Position numbers and translations under genes: made by a program. The notes beneath the pieces were generated by a model. The model searched no databases. It was not told the origin of the DNA and saw nothing but the letters and a program-made list of their open reading frames with translations. A stretch of DNA of 64,000 nucleotides. Source: Aotearoamyces nothofagi. Its lineage: Eukaryota > Ascomycota > Leotiomycetes > Leotiales > Tympanidaceae. Of this stretch, positions 15,601-29,512 are shown piece by piece. Within the stretch, counting starts at the first letter, position 1. Every line of letters begins with the position of its first letter. The DNA lies in contig JADDTR010000004.1 in the NCBI GenBank assembly GCA_015345905.1, positions 992,001 through 1,056,000 on the forward strand, given 5' to 3'.

Positions 15601-16918
15601 GAGGTCTGGTCGCGACTGTGCTGGTTTCTTTGGTATAGGACGCATTCCACGAAATTCCGAGGGGTTTATTAGGGGGCCCGTAGCTGATACGTCAGGTGCG
15701 CGATCTGCAAGAGCCCGGCCGGCTAGTTCTGCCTTCCTCATTTTTGACAGCGTATTAAAATGTGCCACGCCCTTACTAGGATCAGACATTGCCGTGGCGA
15801 GGCTCCTTCGCTTCTTCGTTTCCCATGAACTGGCAGCAAAACCTATTGATGCGCTTCCACGCTTCCCACCTCTTCCTCTTGCTGAGCCACGAGTAGCAGC
15901 ACCGCCACGAGCCATAGACCCTCTGTTAGCAGAGCCCTGATACCCAGTTCGAGAGGGGTTTTCAGCGCCGGCTTTCAATCGAGGTTTAGTAGATCTTGCA
16001 TGTTGACTAACTGGCGGCTCCTCTGAGCTTTGGAGGCTCGTTGTATGAGATATAGGTGACTGTTTAAATTAGTCGTTGTTAGCCTAACAAAAGATTAGGG
16101 AGTATTACACTTTTGGCTTCATAACTATGTCTCGTGGTAACATCAGCTTTTTTGGATCTTCCCCTCGTCTTCTTGCCAGTCCCTTGTGCACTTGCAGCCT
16201 TTTCTTCTACCCTTTTCGCCTCCTCAATAATATCTTCCATCAGTGAGTCTTCGCTGAGCCGAGCCTGTCGACCCGATGGTATTTTGAATGGAGGTTCGTC
16301 ACATGAAGTATCATCATCCTTCATGATAACATTGTCATCCACAGCATGGGGGTTTAAGGCCTTGGGCTTGCGTCCCAGGGGTTTCTGTCGTCTAGGTATG
16401 ACGCCAGCATCATCATCTGGCTCTTCAAAAACTTCTTCCGCTTCGTCGCTCGATTGGCTCAAATCGGTATCAGAGATCTCGATAGGTGTCTCCCTGTCAG
16501 AACCAGAAGAGGAGACTGATATTCCTAGACTTATCCGTTTCCGCCGTCTTCGTCTATGGCGTTCGTGCTTTGCTGCTTTATCCTTTTCAATCTCTTTTTC
16601 CAACCATTGGATATCAAAGGGTTCAGCTAGACCTCTAGCTTGACGCATCTTCTCCTGCTGCCATTCGTGTAACGTCTCTACATCGTCAATATTCCCTTCG
16701 GGCTCGTATGTTGAAGCTGTGATTGGGTACCCTGCCCATTTAATGAGATAATATTTAACACCACTAGCATCCTCTTGTTCTGCCAGAATCCCATCAACCA
16801 GGTACTCATTATTCTCGTTAACTTCACTAGGCTGAGTAGAAGTAATGGATATATCGTCATCTTCTTCTTCGTTGCCGAGGTCTAGTAAAGATTGCTTTGC
16901 AGCAGGTCTTGCAGTCAT
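12658..16918 (-). CDS. Large chromodomain protein with RGG and UBA-like regions
   Basis: Two exons (16918-16109 and 16059-12658) split by a 49-base intron join in phase 0 to 1403 residues. The chromodomain lies at about 38-90 and keeps all three aromatic-cage positions: Tyr39 in EYLVDGI, and Trp61 and Tyr64 in KWAGY. It therefore probably binds methylated histone lysine. An acidic/basic linker with an Arg-rich block (RHRRRRRKR) follows. Near the exon 2 start lies an RGG-like patch (RGSARGRGGKRGS). A long globular middle (about 590-1050) includes FTFWSIGGNN. A UBA-like helix bundle sits near 1175-1215 (VLQFIIDTGEDKATAQRYL). The layout recalls large heterochromatin readers such as Chp1 or Neurospora CDP proteins, but I cannot assign an orthologue. 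The middle region has no motif I can name. Confidence 0.8.
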
Positions 16919-17571
16919 ATTGGGTAGGGTTAGGAACAGGGACTCGATTATTATTTTCCCAGTTCGATAGAGAGCGCTATAAACATGGCCAGCCCAAAGC
17001 GAAAGCCACGGTCACTCAACTTCCTCCAGGTGTCGATCGCGTTGAAGATAAGAGTCCGGAGACTTCAAATTCAGATAAATACAGGCCGTCGCGACACCTT
17101 ATGAGTGAGATATCAGAGTTCACGCCCAGTACTCCGCTATTCAATGTCGCGCAAGCCAATAGAATCTGCTACGTGTATATGCGAGTGGTTGAAGTAGCAT
17201 TTGGCACGTGACTCCTAATCGATCGAAGCACGATTATGGCTTGCCACTGCCCAGAAACCAACGAAGTGAATAGTCGGTGGGTATATGTAGTGAAGAAAGA
17301 GCGGGATAAGAAGCGATTCTAAATTAATTGTGAATAAAAATCTCTTTGTCTTCCAGAAAGTACTCGGAATTCCATGTGCCTGGCACCAAAAGCACGGATT
17401 GTTGCTGCTCCCGTACTCGTCCAGCGCTCGTGCACCTGCCGTAAAGATATCTCGCCAATTGCTGCCGCTCCGCGAATCGCGTCGCCTGCCAAATTGCGAC
17501 CTCAAAGGCAGTAATCAATCTATCTATCGAACTTCCAACCCCACTACCACTTGCAATCTAAACCGTTCAAC
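16919..17571. promoter_or_regulatory. Shared divergent promoter region, chromodomain gene and Rab11
   Basis: The two genes start head to head with 653 bases between start codons. The open frames inside are short and mirror each other. No specific operator can be named. Confidence 0.5.
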
Positions 17572-18455
17572 ATGGCTAACGACGAATACGATGTAAGTCT
17601 TCTAGCAGAAGGGTATTCTCTCGCCGGGGTAGTTTTGCTAACGTATTATGGTCCACAGTTCCTCTTCAAGGGTAATTCAACTCCCCCCTTTGATGGGCCA
17701 CAAAGGCAATGCTCACTACTAACTCACTGCGCACAGTTGTCCTGATCGGTGACTCCGGTGTTGGTAAATCCAACCTGCTGAGTCGATTCACCCGCAACGA
17801 GTTCAACTTAGACTCCAAGTCTACAATCGGCGTAGAGTTTGCGACTCGTTCTATCCAGGTGGATGCGAAGACTATCAAAGCGCAGATCTGGGATACCGCT
17901 GGCCAAGAGAGATACCGTGCGATCACATCAGCCTACTACAGAGGCGCTGTTGGCGCCTTACTGGTCTACGATATCAGCAAGCACCAAACTTATGAGAACG
18001 TTACCAGATGGCTCAAGGAGTTAAGAGATCATGCGGACTCTAACATTGTCATTATGTTAGTTGGTAACAAGAGTGATTTGAGGCACTTGAGGGCTGTCCC
18101 CACAGAAGAGGCCAAGCAGTTCGCAAGTAGGGAATATCATCAGTATTCTGCTCGAAGTTCCGAGGCTGACAAACGTATAGGCGAGAACAACCTTTCCTTC
18201 ATTGAGACATCAGCCCTTGATGCAAGCAATGTTGAGCTAGCATTCCAGAACATCCTCACGGGTAAACTATCAGATTATCCTTATATTATCTGAAGTTCAT
18301 GCTAACTTAGATTTACCTCAGAAATCTACCGAATCGTCTCAAGCAAAGCTCTAGATAACGGTGACGCTGCACAAGCAAACCTTGGAGCAGGCACGAATAT
18401 TTCTTTGAGCAAGCAGGCGGACGATCCAGCCAACAAAAGTGGCAAATGTTGCTAA
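17572..18455 (+). CDS. Rab11/Ypt31-type small GTPase
   Basis: Five exons (17572-17592, 17659-17671, 17737-18126, 18181-18261, 18322-18455) give 212 residues. All Rab motifs are present: P-loop GDSGVGKS, switch I with [24 protein letters not shown] and ETSALDA. The sequence ends Lys-Cys-Cys, a double geranylgeranylation site. The switch and C-terminal sequence ([18 protein letters not shown]) is that of Rab11/Ypt31, which drives trans-Golgi exit and endosome recycling to hyphal tips. Exon 2 is only 13 bases. Intron 3 (18128 region, 54 bases, 18127-18180) is a multiple of three and free of stops, so retention would insert 18 residues just before the SAL motif; removing it restores the canonical [11 protein letters not shown]. 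Confidence 0.95.
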
Positions 18456-19089
18456 AGGATTTCGTATGTTTCGAAACTCGCTGGTTGGCAGGGACATAGT
18501 TTGGTTGATACAGGCGTGGCGTATGTAACATGTCACGACGGGTAGGGCTCTCACTTCGACCCGTCTTGGCTCATAAGGGATTATGCTTTACTCTGTGCGG
18601 TCAGCTCAATAGGAGTTAATGCATTTTATGATCTTGTTATCTGCTAACTGAACGTGACAATATCTTTTCTATTTTCCAAAACGGCTTTGGCATATATTTC
18701 GAAAACGTGCTGTGGTGTACCAAAATGCTATTCTTCTCTAATTTAATAAACATGCTAACCTAATTCCTTAGCAGCTTTCAACAAATCACGGTATTTCGGT
18801 ATTAGCGAAAGTCATATCACGACAAGAGCTTTAAAAGTAGCTTCCGTACAAAGTAGATATATGTTTTGCGAACAAAACCTTAGCGAAGTCCAGGTAAGTA
18901 TTTATGGGTAATACCTTCCCAACATGGTAAGTATTTAGCGAGATACTTCGAGCCTGAGGCACGAATTCTCTCTAAAAATTACCCTCTATCTTATCTTCTC
19001 TTTTCTTTTCACAGTATCATCATCACTACTTCGAAAAGTCCTCGTCGCGAGGCATCCTTCCTTATCTCTTCGATCGATATCAAGACAAA
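18456..19089. other. Intergenic spacer, 634 bases
   Basis: This holds the 3' end of the Rab11 transcript and the promoter of BRX1. A short near-repeat (GGTAAGTATTTA, near 18892 and 18925) is the only structure seen. No gene is supported. Confidence 0.5.
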
Positions 19090-20140
19090 ATGGCATCGGT
19101 GTACAAGTCTCTGTCAAAGTCAAGTGGACACGCAGAAGAGGGTAAAAGCAGCATTGTAAAGAAGAACAAGCAAAAGGTCCTGATTCTCTCCTCACGAGGC
19201 GTCACCTACAGGTACTGCACCCATAGCTTACGAGTTCTAAGCGTAGCCAAATTAATAATCTCTCCCCCTAGGCACCGGCATCTCCTCAACGATATCTATT
19301 CCCTTCTACCCCATAGCCGAAAGGATGTCAAGCTTGATACGAAGACAAAGCTCTACCAGCTAAACGAACTCGCCGAGCTATACAACTGCAACAATGTCTT
19401 CTTCTTTGAGGCAAGGAAAAACAAGGATTTATATCTCTGGATGAGTAAAGCGCCAAACGGGCCTACAGTAAAGATGCATATGCAAAACTGTAAGTCATAT
19501 GTGAGAACTATCTAGGACTGTGAAGCTTACTTTGCTAGTGCATACGATGGAAGAGCTTCACTTCACAGGAAACTGCCTGAAAGGTTCTCGTCCTATCCTA
19601 TCCTTTGACGCGGCTTTCGACAAAGAACCTCATCTGCGACTTCTTAAAGAATTCTTCCTACACATATTTGGTGTTCCAAAGGGTTCACGCAAGGTCAAGC
19701 CATTTGTCGATCACGTAATGGGGTTCACTTTAGCAGATGGCAAGGTTTGGATCCGCAATTACCAAATCAACGAGACCGAGCCTTCAAAGGTCAAGCCTGG
19801 AGAGGACTCAGAAAAAGATGCCGCATCCAAATCAAAATCGAAAGGAAAAGGAAAAGGACTCGAAACCGATTTAAGTTTAGTCGAAATCGGTCCGAGATTT
19901 GTGTTGACGCCAATTGTGATACTAGAAGGTTCATTTGGCGGCCCCGTCATATATGAGAACAAGGAGTTTGTGTCGCCAAACCAGGTCAGATCGGAGATCA
20001 GGTTAAAGAAGGCTGGACGATATAACGAGCGGGCTGAGCAAGGCATTGAGCGCGTTGCGAAGAAGGATGAGTTGGGTCTAAGAACAAATGGCTTCCAGAA
20101 GCCCAAGGATGCGTTAGACACCTCTGAGCTATTTGCATAA
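19090..20140 (+). CDS. BRX1: Ribosome biogenesis protein Brx1
   Basis: Three exons (19090-19211, 19272-19489, 19539-20140) give 313 residues. The Brix domain starts with KVLILSSRGVTYRHRHLLND, restored exactly by splicing intron 1, and continues through FFFEARKNKDLYLWMSK and the MHMQNLHTMEELHFTGNCLKG block across intron 2. GPRFVLTPIVILEGSFGGP is the conserved C-terminal half. Brx1 acts in the nucleolus in assembly of the large ribosomal subunit with Ebp2. A Ser/Lys low-complexity loop (about residues 203-222) interrupts the domain, a common position for fungal variation. Confidence 0.95.
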
Positions 20141-21092
20141 TAGGAACAAATTTATTTGCATGGGGCGTTAAGGAGTAGGGATCCTACCGATATTATCGAC
20201 GGAGTTCTCAAAAGGGCCAACCGAAAGGGTTATGATATCTGTTGATGTAAATTCCTATAAAGATCATAATTCCTCCAAGATGGCATGTTGCATAATCGTC
20301 TCAATTGCATTGAATACAGGAGGTTATCTCAAAACAATGTAGAGCAATAGTTTCGGGTATCTCATACTAGTAGTCTTAATGTTTCTGGGGGGGATCGTTG
20401 CCCAGATGAATGAAATATACGTTGCTTGGCACCTTGTCGCCCATACCTTAGCACTTAGGTACCTTAGTTCAGCATAGGAGCCAAAAGTGTTAAGAGTGTG
20501 TCCCCAGCCGTGCACGATCGGTATGCAGGATCGTACCAATCGCTTCGTACTACGCTACCCCCGTCTCGGCTGGACGCATTGTTGACCCTTTCGATACCAT
20601 CGTGTCCCACAGGTCTTTCCTTCTCCCTTCTTTTGAGATCTATCGCAATCATGATATATCTACTAGCTCCCCGCCCTCAGCGGCTGGCATCACCAAAATC
20701 CAGCAGAACATCGCAGGATGTTTTCTCTTTCTCTTATAGCCCCAACGTTGGGGTGTCCAGGAGCTGAGTTTGATATCCTCGACGCCGTTTACGGCGATAC
20801 CACCCTGTAAACACAGGCTTTCGACATCCCCGGCAATTCGGGCAGGTCAGGGCATCGTACCTTGGTTACTTTCAATACACTACATCTTGACTATTCCAAA
20901 AAAAAAAAGGGCTCTGTCTCTTCTATACAATCTGAGAGAAGACTTGCGTGCTGTAGAGGGCTAGAGTAGCATTTGGGGTACTCATTTAGTGTGTAGCAGT
21001 GCAAAAAACCTCGGGCTTATGTTAGTATTTGAATCCTATGATAGTTATTCCACAGCTAATGTTTTATTAAACAGATACCTCCGATATAAAGC
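20141..21092. other. Intergenic region, 950 bases, no gene seen
   Basis: Open frames here are short and unrecognised. A run of ten A bases lies at about 20900. The region contains the promoter of the downstream F-box gene. Confidence 0.5.
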
Positions 21093-22124
21093 ATGGCGGA
21101 ACTCCAAAACCTCCCAGTTGAAATTATACAAAAGATATACAATGCATGCTCTAACATCAAATCCGTCCTAAACCTTTCCTCGACTTCGCACCGATTTCAT
21201 TCCGCTTATACAAGCTCTCATAAGCTCACTATCCTTGAGAATGTTCTCGAAACAGAATTTGGGCCACTCTACGACGCTGTACAACTCGTCACCTATAACA
21301 GCAGCCAGGCTGCCCATCAACCTCGCCAGCCCGATATGTCTATTGCATTAGCTGGGCAAATCGTTAAGATCGGATGTGTGGCTCAAAAATGGGAAGCGGT
21401 CTATCCTACTCTGAGATGGCGCATAGACTCTGACTATCGCCGCGTATTGCGTCCTCATGAGCGATACCGATTTCGTCAAGCCATGTATAGATTGTGGCTT
21501 TATACCAAAGCATTTTATAACCCCACATTTTTACTCGCCCGAAGAGGAATTCCTATGGCTACAAGTAGAGATAGCCGCCTGTCCTTCATCCGTCAATTCA
21601 GTACCGATGAGATCACAGAGATAGCTGAGCTATACGACGTCATGTATGAGATGGTTAACTTCGATCTTTGTCCATCAAACGCGTTGATTCAGAGGCGATA
21701 TGCTCAAGGATTTCCTGGCCAAGATATGCTTTATTTCGGTACTTACGAGACACATTCGACTATCGGTAGAGTTGATACGGTTTGGAGGAAACCTCCGACT
21801 ATTAAGCTTCCGCAGGACATAGTTAGGGAGGCTTGGGGTAGCTTTGAAGTGCAGCATTCTTGGGTCAGAGATATCATGAAATTAGAGCCGGATGAGCTAC
21901 TTCACTTCAAGGATGAGCTTCATTGCAAAGCTGAGCGCTTAGCACATCTAGAGAGTTTTCCGGACCTATTTCGTCAGAACCCTGCAACTCTCCGTGAGGC
22001 ACTTGAAGCGGTGATGTCTGAACGTGACCTGAAGCTCGGAAGCAATCATGGCGTTGACGGTGGAATTCTTGACTTCTTTGATGGGACGTCTGGTGGGAGC
22101 TATTATAAGTTAGACGAGGAGTAG
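21093..22124 (+). CDS. F-box-like protein, uncharacterised
   Basis: One exon encodes 343 residues. The N-terminus reads as an F-box: LPVEIIQKIYNAC, then a LNLSSTSHRFHS helix. This would bind Skp1 and place the protein in an SCF ubiquitin ligase. The rest (about 50-343) is mainly helical with Trp/Tyr/Arg-rich patches (RYRFRQAMYRLWLYTKAFYNP) and no WD40 or leucine-rich repeats, so the substrate side is unknown. This form is common among expanded F-box families in filamentous ascomycetes. The start at 21093 places the F-box directly at the N-terminus as usual. The AT-rich flanks on both sides suggest a more rapidly evolving neighbourhood. Confidence 0.75.
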   Translation: MAELQNLPVEIIQKIYNACSNIKSVLNLSSTSHRFHSAYTSSHKLTILENVLETEFGPLYDAVQLVTYNSSQAAHQPRQPDMSIALAGQIVKIGCVAQKWEAVYPTLRWRIDSDYRRVLRPHERYRFRQAMYRLWLYTKAFYNPTFLLARRGIPMATSRDSRLSFIRQFSTDEITEIAELYDVMYEMVNFDLCPSNALIQRRYAQGFPGQDMLYFGTYETHSTIGRVDTVWRKPPTIKLPQDIVREAWGSFEVQHSWVRDIMKLEPDELLHFKDELHCKAERLAHLESFPDLFRQNPATLREALEAVMSERDLKLGSNHGVDGGILDFFDGTSGGSYYKLDEE

Positions 22125-23910
22125 GCAATTGTACGAGTTAAGCTTGAAGTGCTAGCTTTGGGATATTTGTGTGACTGTCGATTCCTTTTGATCCTACGTG
22201 TATGATATCGTGTTGAGGCTTACAGTCTTAGCAGTCTTAGACAATTTAATTACTTTGTTCTTGAAAACTAATGTTACTTACATTACCTAAGCATGATCAA
22301 GTGTACTCTTTCTTTAATAATGCTACGTATCGAATCATTTCCTAAAGCATCCTGCCCTACCAACATAATATAATAAATCAAGAAATCACAAGTAACTTAT
22401 GTAGGAAAACGAAGATCAATTTGCTAGGACTCAAATTAATGTGAGACATTTCAGCAATATAGAAAGCTGAAAATTTCAAACTATGCAATTCATAAATAGT
22501 CGTAACTGGCGTTACGAAGAGTATTTAAAATGTAGAGAAATAATGGCGCGAATCATAATGTATGCCACATTCCCATACACTATCCATCCCGGTTATTGAC
22601 CCAAGCCATTGTGTCTATTTTAACTCTACCTATCTAACTGGGCCTGGAAGTTTAGGTTTAATACCTTTATAGGTTCCTAGAAACCTGTATATCCGGCGGT
22701 AAGGTTTTGAGGCAGGAGTCTATAAGACAGATATATCTCAAGCTGAGGCTTATCATTACAATACATGTTACATTAGTATCTTTATAACTTCGTGTAATTA
22801 AATTATCAGATAATTTATGTAGGATGGCTTGAACAGTCCAATATATAGTTATAACATTTCCGTAAAATCTATTCTGATTTAAGGTCGGAGAAGAAAGTTT
22901 TTGAAGTATATCATATATTGTTATAGAAATGAAGAAGCAAAGAAACAACGTATAGATTTAAAACCTTGGATTATGCGATTATATGATGGTCTTTTGTGGC
23001 TATGCTATTTAAGTCCATGCCTTTATCAGAAATCCAGAGACGTTGATGCGATATACCCATTTTCGCCTTGATTATAAGGCGATAAATATATATATATTGA
23101 CGCGCTTGTCGCGAGCTCTAGACAATCTTCAACGAGCAACACTTGAGGCAGGACCACAACACCACGACGAATTATCTTCGAGTTATGATTTGCTGAGAAC
23201 ACACATGCTGTCGCAGGAGGCGCAGCATTTTACCTTACACCTGCCGGAATTTCTTCGCCTAGAGTCGGATCAGTGGTCTCGTGCCCCCGGAAAGAATCCA
23301 TGTGAGTTTAGGATCTCCTATGGTTCGCCCAGCAACTTCCTTTCGTCATGCATGAATATGAATCATCAAATATCTTTTCACATAGGCATTGGTCTGAGAG
23401 TAGAGTGATGGCACCCCATCTATTGTTTTTGTTTGGGATATTGTCATCACGTGTCAACCAACCTGCCTTAGTTAGACGGTTACATTCGTCGACGACGTAA
23501 TAAACTGTTAGGGGCTCTTACATCTTATTTTTGGATCCTTTTGAATCACTTCTGTCTATCTTCTTGATTTAAGATTTAGTTATCCGGAGTCAGAGACACC
23601 TTAAGTTCCGAGGAAGACTATCTACTCTGGATTATGCTTGAGCAACGAAGCAGCAGTTTTGCTATATCTAGTCTCTCGGCGTGCTCTATGAACGAAAGCT
23701 GATTATCCTCATAGCTATAGACTAAGCCGTTTCCTCTGGACGGCGTTGACACTGTTATTGTGTAGTTTAAGGTCGGGGTGTGCTATCAGCTCAACTGAAT
23801 AGTGACATCTTGAAGTGCGATACAAGAGTGTAGATAAAACGGGTCGATTCCCTTGTTGAAGAACAGCCTGCGGCATTGATTCTGTAGATTAAATTCATGG
23901 TAAGGCGACC
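22125..23910. other. AT-rich intergenic region with an orphan frame
   Basis: The first 900 bases are strongly AT-rich and hold nothing I can name. A plus-strand frame at 23043-23408 has a protein-like composition from about residue 18 (LSRALDNLQRATLEAG) and runs to a GTGAGT donor-like site near 23301. It could be an exon of an unrecognised or decayed gene, but no partner exon was found. The right end carries the HDA1 promoter and a tiny upstream frame. Confidence 0.4.
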
Positions 23911-23914
23911 ATGA
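23897..23914 (+). promoter_or_regulatory. Five-codon upstream open frame ending on the HDA1 start codon
   Basis: ATG GTA AGG CGA CCA TGA runs from 23897 to 23914. Its stop codon overlaps the tandem ATGATG that begins HDA1. It matters only if the transcript starts upstream of 23897, which the sequence cannot show. Confidence 0.4.
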
Positions 23915-26349
23915 TGGATATTAATGATGGCGATGTCGTCATGGGAATGGGAAACGGCCATGTTGAAAATGGTTATGTGGATCCGAGGGTCCTCCACCAG
24001 CAGCTTGACGACCTAGAAGTACCTGATGAAGTGGCCGACGAGGCTTCACCAAAATCAGAGCCTTCGTCACAAGCTACCCTATCTCCACTGACTCGGAAAG
24101 GCTGGCGACCTACTGGGTGCTGCTATGATGACCGTATGAAACTTCATGCAAATGCAGATTTCTCAAAAGACCCACCTCACCCGGAAGATCCGAGACGTAT
24201 AGAATCAATAATGAGGACTTTAAAAGAGGCAGGACTGGTATTTAATGGCTCTGATTCGGAACTTCAAGCAATCCTCAAGACGTCACCAACATGTTGGATG
24301 TATCGTATTGCTGCTCGCGAAGCTACGAAGGCCGAGATTTGCACCGTACACCTGGCTGAACACTATGACTGGGTTGAAGCCTTATCACGGAAGAGCTCAG
24401 AAGAACTACGTGCCATGACAATGGAGATGGACATGGGAAGAAAGTCGTTATATGTAGGCAACTTGTCTTACGAAGCTGCATTACTCTCGGCGGGTGGCGC
24501 CATTGAAACCTGCAAAAACGTTGTCGCCGGCAACGTAAAGAATGCAATCGCCATTATTCGACCACCGGGACATCATGCTGAGCATGATCAAGCAATGGGT
24601 TTCTGCATATTCAACAATGTGCCAATAGCTACCCGAGTTTGCCAAGCCGACTTTCCCGATGCTTGTCGAAAGGTTATGATACTCGACTGGGATGTCCACC
24701 ACGGAAATGGCATTCAAAACATCTTCTACGATGACCCCAACGTTCTCTATATCTCGCTACATGTCTATCAAGATGGTTCTTTTTACCCCGGCCATCCCGA
24801 AGCGGACGATATTCCAGACGGCGGGCTGGATAATTGTGGCATAGGCGCTGGCATAGGTAAGAATGTCAATATTGGATGGCACGATCAAGGCATGGGCGAT
24901 GGGGAGTATATGGCCGCATTTCAGCGCATCGTCATGCCAATCGCTCAAGAATTCGATCCAGATCTCGTCATCGTGTCCGCCGGGTTTGACGCAGCGGCTG
25001 GCGATGAGTTAGGAGGGTGCTTCGTATCACCAGCCTGTTATTCTCATATGACGCACATGTTAATGTCCCTAGCAGACGGTAAGGTCGCGGTATGCCTCGA
25101 AGGCGGATACAACTTGGAGGCAATCTCAAGATCGGCTCTTGCAGTTGCAAAGACCCTCATGGGCGAGCCACCTCGCCGTATGATTCTACCACCGATAAAC
25201 AGAGAGGCCTCCTTAGTGCTCAATAAAGTAAAGGAATGCCAAGCTCCATACTGGGAATGCATGCGACCAGGACAGGTTACTGAAAGGGATGTACAAGACG
25301 TTGGTGGTATTCGCTTGAACGACGTGATTCGTGCCTATCAGCGAAAGATGTTGTCAGCGAACCATAAGATGGTTTCTTTATATGTACAGCGGGACAAGTT
25401 GTCGAAGTCATTTGAAGACCAGGTTCTCGTAACGCAAAATTTGTACTCTGCGAAGAGAATTCTCTTCATCATTCATGACCCGTAAGTTCAAGAAAACTAG
25501 AGTGCGTGGCAAAGCTGACTGTTAAAGACCTGATCTATTAGCTATCCCAGACCCGATAGACAATAAAGTCGAGTCTCACAATGCCTGGCTGGTCAGTAGT
25601 ATTTATCCTGGACAAACTGATATGAGCTAATCGAAACTCGTAGACTGACGGCGTTATGCCATACATCGACTGGGCCGTCGCTCATGACTTCGGTGTCATT
25701 GACGTCAATATGCCTATGCATATCACAAACCCTGAAGTGAGAATTAAAACGATAATTTCTCACTAAACAAAGCTAACGCTTACAAAGGACGAAGAAGCTG
25801 GCTTCAACGAACGCCCGCCTGAAGCTATACAGCAGCAGCGTATGAAAGAGCTCGTCTGCTATCTGTGGGACAATTACCTTGAAGGCTATGAGTCCAACGA
25901 CATCGTCCTAATGGGCGTTGGAGACTCCTATCTCGGCGTCAAACAACTTCTCACTAGTCGGGGTATGCGTCCTCATGGCTGTTCTCTCACATTACCTCTC
26001 CCATCCCTTCTCTAGCATCTCACGCTGACCTTTACTCTTTAAAATAGAATGCAAGTACAAAATCCGCTCCATCGTCAACTTCGTCTCCGGCTCCTTACGG
26101 CCCATAAAATCAGAAACTGACCCCACCCTCTCCGCCTGGTATAAGACTCACTCGCAAGTCTACGTTGCGTCTGATCACGCCTGCTGGGATGATGAGATAT
26201 ATGCTACGAAAGTAAGGAAGAGTCGCTTTGGGCGGGTGTTGAAGAGTGATGTTGTTGGTTTGAATAGAATGATGGCAAGACATAGGGAGGAGGCTACTGA
26301 TTGGATATATGAAAGTGTCGGGGGCGATGGATTGATTGACATGGCGTAA
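23911..26349 (+). CDS. HDA1: Class II histone deacetylase Hda1 with Arb2 domain
   Basis: Five exons (23911-25481, 25528-25591, 25644-25736, 25788-25962, 26048-26349) give 734 residues. The deacetylase domain (about 60-430) has IIRPPGHHAEHDQAMGFC, the metal-binding LDWDVHHGNG, SAGFDAAAGDELGG and the catalytic-tyrosine region LEGGYNLEA. The four short 3' exons encode the Arb2-type domain (about 470-734) found in fungal Hda1 orthologues. The enzyme removes acetyl groups from histone H3 and H2B tails with the Hda2/Hda3 partners in yeast, and in Neurospora acts in the HCHC silencing complex. Introns cluster only in the Arb2 half. Start chosen at the first of two adjacent ATG codons. Confidence 0.95.
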
Positions 26350-26784
26350 GGGAAACTGTTTATGGACAATTTGCAAGAAGATGGCTTAACTTCTTTCGAC
26401 GAAGTAGCTATGAGAAGAGTATGGCAAACTGATGTACGTGGCAATGCATGCAAAGGCGGTTATTTATCAACGAATATACAATTAGTCATGTAGTCTAAGG
26501 ATCCGTCAACAACATTGCTCTCATTAATGACGTCTGTTAATTCCTAGTCACGTATATTGTCTGAGGCGATTTATCAAACCACAAACGAGCATATTTTTCT
26601 CATAACTAATGAATACGGACAAAGAGGTAAGATAAAAATCTTTCTGTTACAAGCGGAGAGGAAAGAAGATGCTAATGCAGAGGATTATCTTCCCCAATGT
26701 CTGTACACAGCTCGTGAGCTCTCGAATCTCCCTTTCACCGCCACACCTTCATTCTTACACAAGCCTTATTATTGTCTGACTTAT
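26350..26784. other. Convergent 3' spacer, HDA1 and ATP2
   Basis: These 435 bases separate two gene ends. A short plus-strand frame at 26557-26790 lacks any motif and overlaps the ATP2 3' end. No gene is seen. Confidence 0.45.
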
Positions 26785-28932
<2,148 letters not shown>

Positions 28933-29512
28933 CTTGAAGGATGGCGCAGAGCGATTGAAGATGTGAGTGGAGAGAATGAGGATGATGGAAAGGCGGTCTT
29001 GCTTCGGAAGATGAGGTTCAGGCTTCGATCCGGGAAGACCTCTCCTCTCTGGTTTCGCTTAAGGTCTTGGCACTAAATACTACCTAACTAGAAATCGTCA
29101 TGTCAAGGAGCTCTAGGTGTTTGTATTTAATTAGATCGAAGCGCATCAAAGAACGTTGGTTATGGCAAAAACACTATCTACAGCTTTTGTGAGCTTTTTA
29201 CTTTCTGCAGAAGTTAATTAGACTCCAGCCCCGTTTTAAGTCATGTGACTTCGGGTAAGCCCGGTCCGACGGCCAAAACAACATATATGGCACAAACAGG
29301 TCACTGAAATAATTGAGAGCAGCCTTTCGGCATCCTCCCCTTTATGAGCGCCTTTCTGACGATGTGACCCGCATTTTGTAATTTTCATTTAATGTTGATT
29401 TTAGTCATCAGCTAATCTTCAAGCTCTTCTCGAGCTCAATGTAGGCCTCTCCGTCGCTAATTATCACGCACAAGCTAAAATGCATCATGTTCGTTCTTTC
29501 GGGTCATCGCCC
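28933..29512. promoter_or_regulatory. ATP2 upstream region and GBE1 3' flank
   Basis: These 580 bases lie between the ATP2 start codon and the GBE1 stop codon; both genes read leftwards. No discrete element can be named. Confidence 0.4.

Noticed and set aside
23043-23408. Plus-strand frame of 121 codons in AT-rich spacer
   Set aside because: Protein-like stretch but no second exon, no motif and poor flanks; noted only as part of the intergenic entry.
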